In this document: piece after piece, positions 1 to 10,153 of the stretch | Position numbering within the stretch: the first letter of the stretch is position 1 | Layout: every line of letters starts with the position of its first letter | Source of the DNA: Nageia nagi | Lineage: Eukaryota; Pinophyta | Length of the DNA stretch: 64,000 bases | Assembly (NCBI GenBank): GCA_050084985.1 | Contig: JBITNC010000001.1 | Span: 85,002,001-85,066,000 of the forward strand | Direction: 5' to 3' | Notes under the pieces: model-generated | Told to the model about the DNA's origin: nothing | The model's database searches: none | The model's input: the letters and a program-made list of their open reading frames with translations, nothing else | Program-made: the position numbers and the translations under genes

Positions 1-330
1 TGTTAAAGGGGTCCCAATAACTTTGGATGCATTTCTTGATATTTGTGTTATTCAAGATATGATTATGTTTGATCTTCCACCTCTATTTGAAATATGTTTA
101 TCCAGAGAATTCACTACTAAATTGGGAGGGTACTTATCTTTATACTATACTTATCTTTTACTTCCATTCCAAAATAAATAAGGAAAAATTTTAAATGAGA
201 GCATCAAAAGTGTTCATTTTAAGATCATGGAACAAAACTGTATGAATTACCCTTGACCTATGGAAGTATTTGAAAGAGATACACTTAGAGAAAAACTCTG
301 AACAACTGAAATTGTTTTAGCAAATGATTT
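1..330 (+). pseudogene. Element A retroviral-type aspartic protease, C-terminal part
   Basis: The window opens inside the protease domain. Readable residues include DLPPLFEICLSREF at about 75-115, then a KLGGYLSLYYTYLLLPF stretch to about 170. These align closely with the protease of element C (LPPLFGLCLSREF, then IGGYLAMDYTHYLIP). The catalytic D-S/T-G motif lies upstream of the window in A, so its state cannot be judged. A stop follows at about 180 and the linker to the RNase H domain is broken. The job in an intact element would be cleavage of the Gag-Pol polyprotein. The identification rests on similarity to C, which does show the catalytic motif. Confidence 0.75.
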
Positions 331-355
331 AAATTATTAGGTCACAAATGTTGGC

Positions 356-795
356 GTGGATAATTATTATTTGTATGAGCATGCACAACCACTCTCTATC
401 ATAGCTAAAAAGGAGCATGAGATATGGATAATGTACTTTGATGGATCCAAATATAAGCATGAATGTGGAGCTAGAATTATATTCAAATATCTAGAGGGAC
501 ATATGAAGAGATTATCATTCAAATTCACATGGATCTATATAAATAATGCTACTAAATATTAAGCCTTTTGTTTAAGGTTATCTGAAGTGGAAAGTATAGT
601 CATTAGTTGCCTAATTATCTATGGTGATTAAAAATTAATCATAAAGCAAATCAAAAACTAAATTAGTGGAAAACATCATTATCTAAATATCTACATGGAT
701 AGAGTATGGGATTTATTAGATTCATTCTTAGCTATCAATGTTATATCTATTCCAAGAAGGTACAAGCAAATAGCTGATGCACTTATTGGCAAATA
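356..795 (+). pseudogene. Element A RNase H of the additional (archaeal-like) type, upstream of the reverse transcriptase
   Basis: An open stretch of 68 codons carries IWIMYFDGSK followed by CGARIIF, the first-strand signature of RNase H with its first catalytic Asp. Reading on through stops gives NNATKY then AFCLRL (the glutamate position is now a stop), a YGD motif with KLIIKQI, and IPRRYKQIADALI, which matches the last catalytic Asp region. This is the layout of the extra RNase H (aRNH) of plant Tat-type Ty3/gypsy elements, which removes RNA from RNA-DNA hybrids. In Tat elements it is normally described after the RT-linked RNase H and before integrase. Here it sits between protease and RT. 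Decay is clear: the frame is broken at least four times. Confidence 0.8.
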
Positions 796-1230
796 GGTAT
801 CTAATAACCTTGCTCATAATAAAAAAAGAATTCTTGAAGTAAAAGTTCAATGTAGGCATTCAATACCTTATACTAAAAATTTTTTGTAAGTAGTTTATTC
901 CAATGAGCATATAATGAAATTCTTGTTAGATGTAGTAACACCTTACACTTTTAGTATTTAAGAATTACTTAACTAATTCTAAGAATTAGATGATATCCAA
1001 CTCAAAAATAATGTTATACCAAAAGGATTACTCTCTTTTGAAAGGCTATTTGATTTAGAATATGTCCAAAAAGCTAAATCCTTAGCCATCCAAAAGGAGA
1101 GTTTTGTTAAGCTAGAAAAAGGTAGGGTTAGAATATTCTAATAAAGAAAAAGTTGTTATGTGTCAAATTTATCATGAGTTCTCCAAAGTAAGTGCTTGGA
1201 CTTATGATGATCCAAAGACATATGATAGAG
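796..1230 (+). pseudogene. Element A linker between RNase H and reverse transcriptase
   Basis: The stretch is a decayed reading frame without a recognised domain. Fragments such as NVIPKGLLSFERLFDLEYVQ and LAIQKESFVKLEKGRVRIF can be read between stops. It corresponds in position to the poorly conserved tether that precedes the RT fingers in Ty3/gypsy polyproteins. No catalytic motif is visible. Confidence 0.45.
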
Positions 1231-1890
1231 TTTCATCCAACACATAATTGAGCTTGAACCAACTACCAAACCATATAGGAAAAACTAAAGGCCAGTCAAC
1301 TTAAAAATAGCAAAAGCTATGAAATAAGAATTGATCAAGCTACTTGATTCAAAAATTATTTATCCTATCAAGCATTCTTCTTAGGTTGCAAATCTAGTTC
1401 TTGTTAGAAAGAAGAATGGAGAAATTAGACTATGTGTTGGTTTTAGAAATTTGAATCAAGTGTCTTAGATATAATTATCCTCTCCCACCTATGGAATAGA
1501 TCCTACATATAGTAGTCAGAGCTTGGTATTTTTCAATGATTGATGGTCACTCAAGATTTAACCAAATTTAGGTGAAAGATGAAAATCAATACAAAATTGC
1601 ATTTACAACCAAATGAGAGACATTTGATTTTCAATGGATGTCTTTTGGTTTTTCTAATGTGGGACCTACTTTTCAAAGAGCCATGGATCATGCATTTAGT
1701 GACCTTATAAATAAGATTATCTTAATCTATCTATGATGTTATAGTATTCTCTAAAAGTAGAAAGGATCATCTGAAACATCTTAGATAAGTTTTTGAAAAA
1801 TAAATAAAATTTGAAATTTTAATCAATCCTAAAAAATTTATTTTTATGGTTAATTAAGAAAAATTACTTGGTCACATTATCTCGGAGGAG
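1231..1890 (+). pseudogene. Element A reverse transcriptase
   Basis: Ty3/gypsy RT motifs appear in order: LEPTTKPYRKN and PVNLKIAKAMK, then VRKKNGEIRLCVGFRNLNQ (about 1400-1460), SMIDGHSRFNQIQVKDE, KIAFTTK, then SFGFSNVGPTFQRAMDHAF (about 1640-1700). The catalytic YLDD box should fall at about 1728-1742, but a 2-base loss there breaks the frame right after the Tyr-Leu pair, so the active site is destroyed. LLGHIISEEGL-like sequence follows at about 1865-1895 (the thumb). The intact enzyme would copy element RNA to DNA in virus-like particles. Length and motif spacing fit the usual RT of about 200 residues. Confidence 0.88.
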
Positions 1891-2560
1891 GGATTAGCAA
1901 TTGGTCTAGATAGAGTGAAATCTATTAAAGCATTTACACTCCCCTCCAACAAGAAAGCCTTGCAATCATTCATTGGTTAGATCAATTTTCTTGAAAAATT
2001 CATTAATAATTTTTTTAACATTGTATCCCCAATTACTTCAATGCTAAAGAAAGATATTGTATTTTGTTAGTAAGAAGAAGCAAAACTAGCCTTTAAAGAG
2101 ATTAAAAAGGCTATAACAAAATCTCCTATACTTAAAAATTATGATATGTCAAAAGATTTCATCATGTATGCATATGGAGCAGAAAAAAGCATTATTGTAA
2201 TTATAGCATAGAAAGATGATAAGAAAGAAGAACATTTGATTGCCTTTAATAGTCAAACACTATATCAACACTAAAAAAAGTACTTATTTATTGAAAAGCA
2301 AATGTTTTTCATAATACACGACTTAAGAAATTCAAGCATTATGTGTCCCAAAATAAAATATTTGTATTTATTATCCATCTAGATGTAAGAAATTATGTTA
2401 TACAGGGGAAATTAGGTGAAGGAAAGGCTAGTTAGATTACTAAAATAATAGAATATGATATAGAAATTAAACCAACTAAGCTGATTAAAGGTAGGGCTCT
2501 ATGTGAAAATATAGCTAAAGCTTCACATATGATTGCTATCATAGAGTACGAGCAACAACT
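1891..2560 (+). pseudogene. Element A RT-linked RNase H (second RNase H)
   Basis: After the RT thumb come QSFIG with INFLEKFI and SPITSMLKKD (about 1960-2060), the usual connection. FKEIKKAITKSPIL and DFIMYAYGAEKSIIVIIA follow (about 2090-2200), then HLIAFNSQTL and GRALCENIAK. In the normal Ty3/gypsy RNase H the first motif reads like TDAS; here it reads AYGA, so the catalytic Asp is missing. In families that gained an extra RNase H, the native copy is known to lose catalytic residues. Whether this change preceded general decay cannot be told from one copy. Confidence 0.78.
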
Positions 2561-2599
2561 TAATGATTAAAGTGATTGGATTAAGCAAGTTATTTTTTA

Positions 2600-3826
2600 T
2601 TTTCAAATTGGTAAATATCCTAAATCTCTAGATAGATTTCAAAGAAGGGGATTCAAGCTGCATGCCCTAAAATTTGTGATGATAGATGATCATCTTTATA
2701 GAAAAAATTTTAATCAAACCATATTAAGATGTGTGACTCATGATGAATCTCAAATAATATTGCATGAATTTCGTTATGGATTCTCTAGTGAGCATTATAA
2801 TGGACCAACTACAACAACAAAAATATTACAAGCTAGCTATTATTGACCCACCATATTTCAAGATTCATTCAAGAGTGCTTGAGAATATGACAAATGTAGT
2901 AGATTTATGAGAAAAAGAAGATAAGTTGCTATGCCTTTTAAACCTATGATAGTTGAGGAACCTTTCCAATAATGGGGTATGGATTTTATTGGTGTTATAA
3001 ACCTAAATTTCTTAGCAGGCCATAAATTCATCTTGATTGCAATAGATTATTTTAGTAGATGGTTAGAAGTAATGCCATGTAAGAATGTAGATCAAGAGGT
3101 GATGATAGAAATAATCAAAAAGATAATCATTCACTTTGGAATCCATATTCTATTATCTCAGATAATGGCCTAACATTTATTAGAGGTAACTTGTCAAACT
3201 TTATTGATGAATACAAGATATACTAGTATTCTCTTGAAATTATTACAAACAAGGTAAAGGGTTAGCTAAATCAACTAATAAAAATCTAACTCAAATCAAT
3301 CAAAAGAATTTTTGAAGGGAATCTTAAATAGTAGCATACATAATTGGACTTTGTATTATGAGTAGATAGGACTACTGTTAAATTAGCAATCAAAACATCC
3401 CCATATGCACTAGTATATGGTAAAATACCTATGTTGCCAATACACATTGAGTTATCAACATTTAAAATCTTGCATGAAATGGAAGACCATGACTTTTATC
3501 CACTACAATCCAAGTATAATCAGCTCTTGAAGTTAGAGGAAGACCAAAATAAAGCATATGAGTCATTTCAACATTGTTAACACATAGTTAAGAAATGGTT
3601 TGATAAGAAAAAGTCTTCTTGGGTGAAATTTGAACTAGGTGACATTATCCTTAAATGAGATGATGAAAGAGCAAAGCCTAGAAGACATCAAATTTTTGAC
3701 TCTTTATGGAGTGAGCCTTATATCATCACTCAAGCCATGCAAAATAATGCATTCAAATTACAAGACATCATTGAGTCCAAAGAATTACCTATTCCCATTA
3801 ACAAGATCTATTTAAAGCATTACTGA
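2600..3826 (+). pseudogene. Element A integrase
   Basis: The N-terminal HHCC zinc site can be read at about 2760-2900 (HEFRYGFSSEHYNGPTT, then YDKCSRF). The catalytic core follows with WGMDFIGVINLNF (first Asp) and FILIAIDYFSRWLEVMPCKN at 2970-3090, then IISDNGLTF at about 3155-3180 (second Asp). SPYALVYGKIPMLPIHIEL lies at about 3400-3450. The C-terminal domain reads KKWFDKK, FELGDIILK, DDERAK, SLWSEPYIIT and LPIPINKIYLKHY, ending near 3826. The same C-terminal block is preserved in element C. Stops and frameshifts are frequent, mostly TAG or TAA. The intact enzyme would insert the cDNA into the genome. Confidence 0.88.
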
Positions 3827-4349
3827 GTGATAGGGTGATTTCATAACACCTGCTAGAAACTATATAGTGTATATAGTAAAAAAATTAATTTTTAAAGGCT
3901 TGTACATCTTCTAGATAAAACACAACTTCCAAGAAAGTAGGTAGTTGTTAATGCTCATCATTAATTTAGCATTTTATAAGGTTGTTATTGGTGCACTACA
4001 AAGATGTCAACTAAATAGGGCAATAATTAAGAAAATATTTCCTTAGATTTCTCAAACCATCTTACTATTACCCTAGTTTAAATTGGCATGCTCCAAGTCA
4101 ATTCATTCAACTTGTTGTCCAGAAATCTACATGATGTGCACATTCTAACATCCCAAGTATTAATTACCATTAATAGATGTTAATCATAAACCTTAGATGA
4201 ATAAAACATTTTGCTTTCCCTCTGATTCAACACTTAGCCATTTTTGAGCATACAAGTTTCTAGAGTAACCAAAGCCTAGATTTTACAGAGCTGAATTGAG
4301 TAAGAAAATATAGAGTTATAGAACCTTATAGAGTGTAGATTCCAAGTCT
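3827..4349 (+). other. Element A spacer between integrase and the downstream ORF
   Basis: About 500 bases of AT-rich sequence without a convincing reading frame on either strand. It separates the integrase end from the post-integrase ORF. No LTR-like end (TG...CA with a purine tract) was found here, so the following ORF is taken as part of the same element. Confidence 0.5.
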
Positions 4350-7300
4350 TAAATGCAAACCAAAGGTTCTAAGAAGAGTACTGACACCATGAAAACTTTC
4401 AAACCATCAACTTGAGCTAAAATTGAATAAGTGGATGTCAACTTGATTGCCATTTAGGAGGAATACCTTGAGAATGCTTTAGGGGTCAACTGAATTGAGA
4501 TGAGGTGATGAACCATATTAGTACATGTAGAATTGACTCTAATCACATATTTTTGCAACATAAAAAACCCAAAGTTACTAGAAAGGGAAAATATTTAGTG
4601 CACTCAAAAAAAGATGTCATGATTGATCAGGGCCTAGCTTATTATGTGCCCTATGAATCATTCACCTACTCTAAGCTATTGTATTTAAGGGCATACAGGC
4701 ATAACTAGCAAGGTTATGAAATAGGGATTTTTAAAGAAAAAGAGCAAGAAGGTGAATTACAATCAAAATTTGAAGTGATACTTGATTATTCCTTTGATTC
4801 TATTCTTCAAGTATTTATTGTCCCAATTGATTGGTATTTTCATGTAAAGAAATAAATTGATTTGAGAAAAGAGAAGAATGATTTCTATAAAACTGAGGAT
4901 GAAATGATAAATTGGATTGATGAAAGATGTAAAGGAAACAACACCACAAAGCTCTTTCTAGGTTATGAAATTTCTCTATTTGAGAAGAAAAGGGATAGAA
5001 ATATGTTACCAACATTGGCATTTATTTTGGGGAAGAAGACCCAAATAGAAGCATATGAAGCCATGATGCATATGGCTTATAATATTACAGAGGCACACAT
5101 CTAATATGATTTTCTAGCTTTTATTTCTAATGAGATAAAGAGATATCTCTTCAAAATTAAAAAATTAGACTTTAGACACTCTTCATATCTTTTGTAGCTC
5201 TTAGTCCATCAAAACCTGAACAAGCTTAAAGAGGTAGGACTACCAATTGAGTCAATGAACCTAAGTAATGGACTAGTACTAATCAATTTAAGGGTTTCAA
5301 TCTTAACTAAGTTGCATGGGTCATATTACGAGTTCATGGATCAATTCAATGCAACAAAGGTGTAGATTTTTATAAGAAATCTCCCTAAAAGACTATGCAA
5401 GAGTGCTATCTAGGAGCTACAAGGAGGAAATAAAATTGATGACTGGTATTTTCTCAAGGATCACATCGTGAGTATCAAGTATGGGTATTATAAAAAAATC
5501 TTTTTCTTACTTAAATATGTAACCCCTCAATTATACTCTATAGATATGGGTAGAAAATATGTGCTATTGAGACCAAATATGGTTTCAAGGGTAGTTTTAA
5601 ATCCATTATAGATATACAGGCTTCTACTAAAAATTTCACTCTACTAGAAATAGGTTGTAAAGATAGTATAGTAGAATTTATTATAGATAATGTTAAAATA
5701 GATATAGAAAAAATCCCTTAGATGTATGACCCTTCAGGGGAAATAATAATAATAATAAGGTCAGGTAACAAGCATCCAACCTTTGCCCATGAGTATAGAC
5801 CTCATGTAGAATATTTTGTAAATAAAATTGAGCAAGAAGTAGAAATGTACCATGAATGGGAATTTACACCCTTGAATAAGGCTTGGATGACCCTTGAAGG
5901 GATAAAGAAATACAAGAAATATGAAAATAGGTGGCAAGATTTTATCCTTAGCCCGGAGGTCCTCACCTAGTTTGTAGATTTGGACTAGGGACCTAATAAA
6001 ATTTATTATTTCACTAAGTTTAGATTTGAGCACACCATAAAAATGCATCATATTGATAATGAATTGTTTGAAAAATTCAAATATGATAATTACTATGAGT
6101 TAAAGTATTCTAAAGACCCCTTGCTAGAGTTATGCTAACCTCTTCCTCCTAACTTTTAAAGAAAATCAATTACAGGAGTGAGATAAATAGATGTTGAACA
6201 ACCATCTAGTTCAAAAGAGCATACCAATAAGGGAAACCAAAATTCCTCAAATACTACTATAACTTCCTAGGAGTCATATTTAAAAAAAAAAGGAGAATTC
6301 AAACCCTTGGTTAAAAATAATAAACCTTAGAAAATGAGGAAAAACCAATGAAGAGACCCCACAGTACATAACTTGATCACAAAGGAATGCATCTCTACCT
6401 CCTAAAATCATAGAACAATGCCAAAGGTTGTTGTGAAGGAGGTAGACATCTTTGATGCAGAGGAATTGCAAGAGTCTCAAAACATAGGTACTACTATCTA
6501 GGAGGAAGTCCCAAAAAAGGAAGAAATCTTAGAAAAGGAAGAAGTCCCAAAAAAAGAGCATATGTAAATTCACCAAGGTGGGGGAAATGTATTTGAAGTG
6601 GGTAGATATGTAGGAACTACACCCAAAGGCATATCGAGTAATGATGGTGATGATGATGATGAATTTGAGAAGAAAAGAGACTTTGACCCAATGGACAAGG
6701 CTGATGGTGAAGATAAGGTCATGGAGGAAGCAAAAAAAGAAGTAGAAATTTAAGATTCTACCCCTCCAAAGAAAACAAAACCTAATCGATAGGTCATAGA
6801 ATCCACCTTAGGTGTAAATACTTCTCATTCTTTGATCCCTACAACCTCTTAGGAGGAGATTAAATCATTTTTTTCTATGCAAATTGTAGAGCCCACTGAT
6901 AGGAAAAGTTTTGCTAATAAACCTCCTATGCTCCTTGAGCAATAGTCAAGAATCTTGAACAAGGTAATAGAAGCAAGAGATATTAAGATAGCACATATAT
7001 CTTTCAAAGAAGGAAAACTAGATACTACTCCCATGGCTATTATTGATATAAATATGCTAAGTGCTTTGGATGTAGACTAATCTAAAATTCTTGTAAATAC
7101 TTCAATGGTAGCTGGTAAAATTCTTTAGGCCATGGAGGCTAAGATGGATAGGTTAAATAAAAAGGTGGATCAATATAAAAAAGATTGCTCCCTTAAGGAT
7201 AAAATTATTGTAAGGTTGCAAAACAAAAATAATGAACTACCTACAAAGCTCGATAAGTAAAAATTAAAAATTGAGAAGAGTTGAAAAGAAAAGAAAGTTG

Positions 7301-7910
7301 CATTAGAAAGCACGAATAAATTGATCCAGGATCTCAAATCCCAAGCAATAATTATGGATAGCCAAAAGGCCAAGCAAGTTAAAGTCAAATTGCAAAGGAT
7401 AATAATAGCTAATAAAGTGCTTACTAATGATAATACAAAGTTGTTATTACTCATAAAAGGCTTCACAAAGTTCCTAGTGGAGTAAATTAGAGATAAGATG
7501 ATAGTTTTGTCACACATGCACTTGTTAAAAGATTAGATAGAACAAGTCATCAAGCAATTCAATACATAAAGTACTCTTCACCAATTAGTTCTCAAAATCA
7601 CAAGATTAATGGTTGAGAAAATGTAAAGCTAGCTAAGGGCCTTAACTAAAAAAGATATAGCTACCATTACTCCCAAGCCTAGGTAATCATATTTAAGGAG
7701 AATCTTGGATATATGTGAACTCCAAAATTTGCTATTCAATATGAAAATTAGTAAACACCAACTTAACACAAATCCAAGTCTATCAATAAATTATTTAATT
7801 ATTTATTTGAATTAAAAGCCCCAAAATTATGGAAGGATCAAGATGTATAGGGTAGTGTTGCTATATGGGTATATAATACCATTCAATTCCTTGAACAATC
7901 TTTTTCTAAG
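4350..7910 (+). pseudogene. Element A long post-integrase ORF, first part, with coiled coil
   Basis: A decayed coding stretch runs for about 1,180 codons, with long open pieces at 4505-4708, 4862-5104 and 5722-5970, and one or more frame changes between them. Open pieces read like protein (for example WIDERCKGNNTTKLFLGYE and EFTPLNKAWMTLEGIKKYK). A charged linker with repeated EEVPKKE-type blocks lies at about 6500-6560 and an acidic DGDDDDEF run near 6645. From about 7110 to 7650 the sequence is rich in K, E, Q and hydrophobic heptads (AKMDRLNKKVDQYKKDC, LKDKIIVRLQNKNNEL), a probable coiled coil. Near the break a PKLWKD motif is encoded at 7821-7838. Most interruptions are TAG. No known domain was recognised; no membrane segment or env-like signal was seen. 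Confidence 0.7.
7906..7910. repeat. Target site duplication of element B, left copy (CTAAG)
   Basis: The five bases before the left LTR are CTAAG and the five bases after the right LTR (19630-19634) are also CTAAG. This is the 5-bp duplication expected from Ty3/gypsy integration. Removing one copy with the element rejoins the post-integrase reading frame of A. Confidence 0.93.
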
Positions 7911-8759
7911 TGTAGACACCTAAAAATGTCCCCTTGTTAACTAATAAACATTGGAATAATCATAACTCTTTATACAAGCCTCAAAAAAGCTTGAAAACTC
8001 CATTATTGGATAGCTCTCATCGAGTACATGCAAAATGAGTGGTCATATGACCCCTTTTAGATATAAATCGACTATTTGGCAATCATTTTAATATTGTTAT
8101 AAAATTGTTAACCAGTCACCGATGACCCAAAACAAATGCTAGCATTTTGAGCCAGTCACTGACATCCGTATTCCAATTGTCGATGACTCTGTAACAATCG
8201 AATAGAAGCCAAAATAGAAAGAGAAAGTTGAAACATTTCAAATTTCCAAGATGAGGTGGATATAGGGGGTCAGTTACGACCTACGGTGGCTGTTCACTTC
8301 CTCTTACCAGCCTTTTGAACATCTCACCCAAAATCTATAAATACAAGCTAATACAAAGCAAATTAGAGAGAATCTTGCCCAATTTTTGGAGTAGGGTAAT
8401 GTTGCCAAAATCTTGTGAGCTCATACCTTTTATTGTTTTATGCTAGTTTTAATTTAATATATGTCATACATAGATGCTTTGATGTTATAGTCTTTTGCAT
8501 GTGTGTAGGATTTACAGGTTGTTCATATCAAGGAGAGAAGCAAGCAAATCAAAAATAATGAAGATCTAATACCTTCATTTTGGCAAATGGCATTTGTAAA
8601 AGTCCTTTTTAAGGGCAAATTGTAGTTTGAGCTAAAAATCAATATCAATTCATAATTATAGCATTTCTATCTATTTTGTATAATTTGAGGTTCAATGAAG
8701 ATTTAAGAATAATTGCATTTTATGTTATTCTACATTCAAGCTCTATTTTCACTGCAACA
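7911..8759 (+). repeat. Element B left (5') LTR
   Basis: It begins TGTAGACACC and ends CTGCAACA, aligning end to end with 18778-19629. The 3-bp length difference comes from one GGT/GTGG-type indel near 8265. Differences cluster at about 8110-8230, where nearly every change is C/T or G/A. A TATA box lies at 8336-8343. U3, R and U5 were not separated further. Confidence 0.95.
8336..8343 (+). promoter_or_regulatory. TATA box of the element B left LTR
   Basis: TATAAATA stands about 425 bases into the LTR and is conserved at 19206-19213 in the right LTR. It is preceded by a conserved block that includes a GGTGGCTG stretch. Position and sequence fit a plant LTR core promoter; the transcription start is inferred to lie 25-35 bases downstream. 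Confidence 0.6.
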
Positions 8760-8762
8760 TTT

Positions 8763-8780
8763 TGGCGCTATAAGTAGGGC
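8763..8780 (+). other. Element B primer-binding-site-like motif
   Basis: TGGCGCTATAAGTAGGGC starts 4 bases after the LTR end. The TGGCG start is usual for plant LTR primer sites, because it pairs with the CCA end of a tRNA. I did not assign the tRNA; several positions look changed by C-to-T decay. Confidence 0.65.
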
Positions 8781-10153
8781 TCTTCTATTATTGATAGGGG
8801 GTTTTTTATTTTAAAATGATTTTACCTTTCTGTTATTTGGCTTATTTGAATTTCTCCATATACTAACTTCAAATTTTGCATTCTGTGCATTTTAGGAAAT
8901 CTGTTGCAGAAATGCCAATGATTGGAATCGGATGCTGACGACTCAGAAGGAATGCCAGTGTTTTATAAAGCAATCTAGACTAAATGCCAATTATTGGGAT
9001 CAGACATCGATGACTTAAAATAAATGCCAACAACCTCTGTCTAAACATTGGCGACTCATGCTCAGGTTGTTTTGTCTCTTTTTGTTATTTCAAAAAAATT
9101 AAAATAAAATGCATAATGTATTATTGAAATGGAAGAATGCTTTTGAATGTGATTCCTTTGCCTAGAATGCATATAAGAATGGGCAGAAAAGGTTAAATAC
9201 ATTTTTTATTAATTTATTTTATTTTATGTAAAATGTTATGTATTTACTTTCATGTTTGGGTGAAGGGTACGTACACATTAATACTTTTTATCTTGTCTAC
9301 TTATGTTCTCCCTTTGTGCTTTGTGTGATCTAAGGTGACCAGAATAGACCGGATAAGAAGGAGTAATTAATTTTTCTTTTCTCTCACATTCACATTATCA
9401 TTAATTTGGCTAATTTACCCACACATAATGACCTCTTACTAGTACGAGGAGGTAATTTACTACACATAATACTTCCACAATTGGAAGGACTAAATGAATC
9501 ACATTTAATTTGGAATGAACTTAAAGGAAATAAATCAGGTTTTTGGGTAGTGCAAATCATATTAAAAGGTTAACGAATTGGAGGGATTTGAATACACTAA
9601 GTACTTTCACTTAATAAAGTATGCTCTCACTTTTGCGCTTCAAGTGATCGTAAGTGATCAGAAATAAGTTAAGTGAAAGAGGTAAAATTTATTTACATTT
9701 TATTTGGAAACATACTTCACATTAACACTCTTAAAGAGATCTTCCCTTACCACTCCATTGGAGGTCGAAGGGAGGTGACTCTTGGAGGAGTAATTGAACC
9801 TCACTTAATTAATTTATCTACACTTAATGGATTTTTACTAAGTCTGCTCTAACCACTCCATTGGAGGTCAAAGAGATATGTGACTAGTAAGAAGAGGAAA
9901 TTTATCACATATAAAACTTCCACAGCTGGAAGGAGTTAATGAACATCATTAAGAGGTTGGATAATGAATTACATTATAATTAAAAAAGAACAACATGGTT
10001 TATTAAGGTCAAGATTCACTTAAAATAAACTTTGATTGCATCACATTAAAATAACATAAGCAAATGAATGTGAATGTTTGGGAGGGTAGTATGCATAAAT
10101 GTATTTTACTTGTTTAAATGCATTTCATAAGGCTTTAAAGGAATTTTATCATT
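8781..10153 (+). other. Element B 5' leader with internal repeats, no gene
   Basis: This 1.4-kb leader has no ORF. It holds several diverged repeats. A block with TGACGACTC or CGATGACTT followed by AATGCCA recurs at about 8915-9060 and resembles the LTR stretch at 8115-8185. A longer unit at about 9300-9530 recurs at about 9610-9960, with lines such as ACTTCCACAATTGGAAGGA and ACTTCCACAGCTGGAAGGA. The phrase CCACTCCATTGGAGGTC occurs twice (about 9758 and 9849). A long repeated leader is common in large non-autonomous plant elements. Confidence 0.6.

Larger units (their letters stand above)
1..7910 (+). mobile_element. Element A: decayed Ty3/gypsy retrotransposon, 5' part outside the window
   Basis: The stretch reads, in order, protease end, RNase H, reverse transcriptase, RNase H, integrase and a further long ORF, all on the plus strand. 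Every domain has several in-frame stops and frameshifts, so it cannot be expressed as a protein. No LTR of this element was found: the 5' LTR and Gag lie left of the window, and the 3' end was sought after 19935 without success. Its 3' ORF is interrupted at 7910 by element B and resumes at 19635. Protease, integrase C-terminus and post-integrase ORF all resemble those of element C, so A and C appear to belong to one broad family. The domain order is unusual (see the RNase H entry). Confidence 0.88.
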
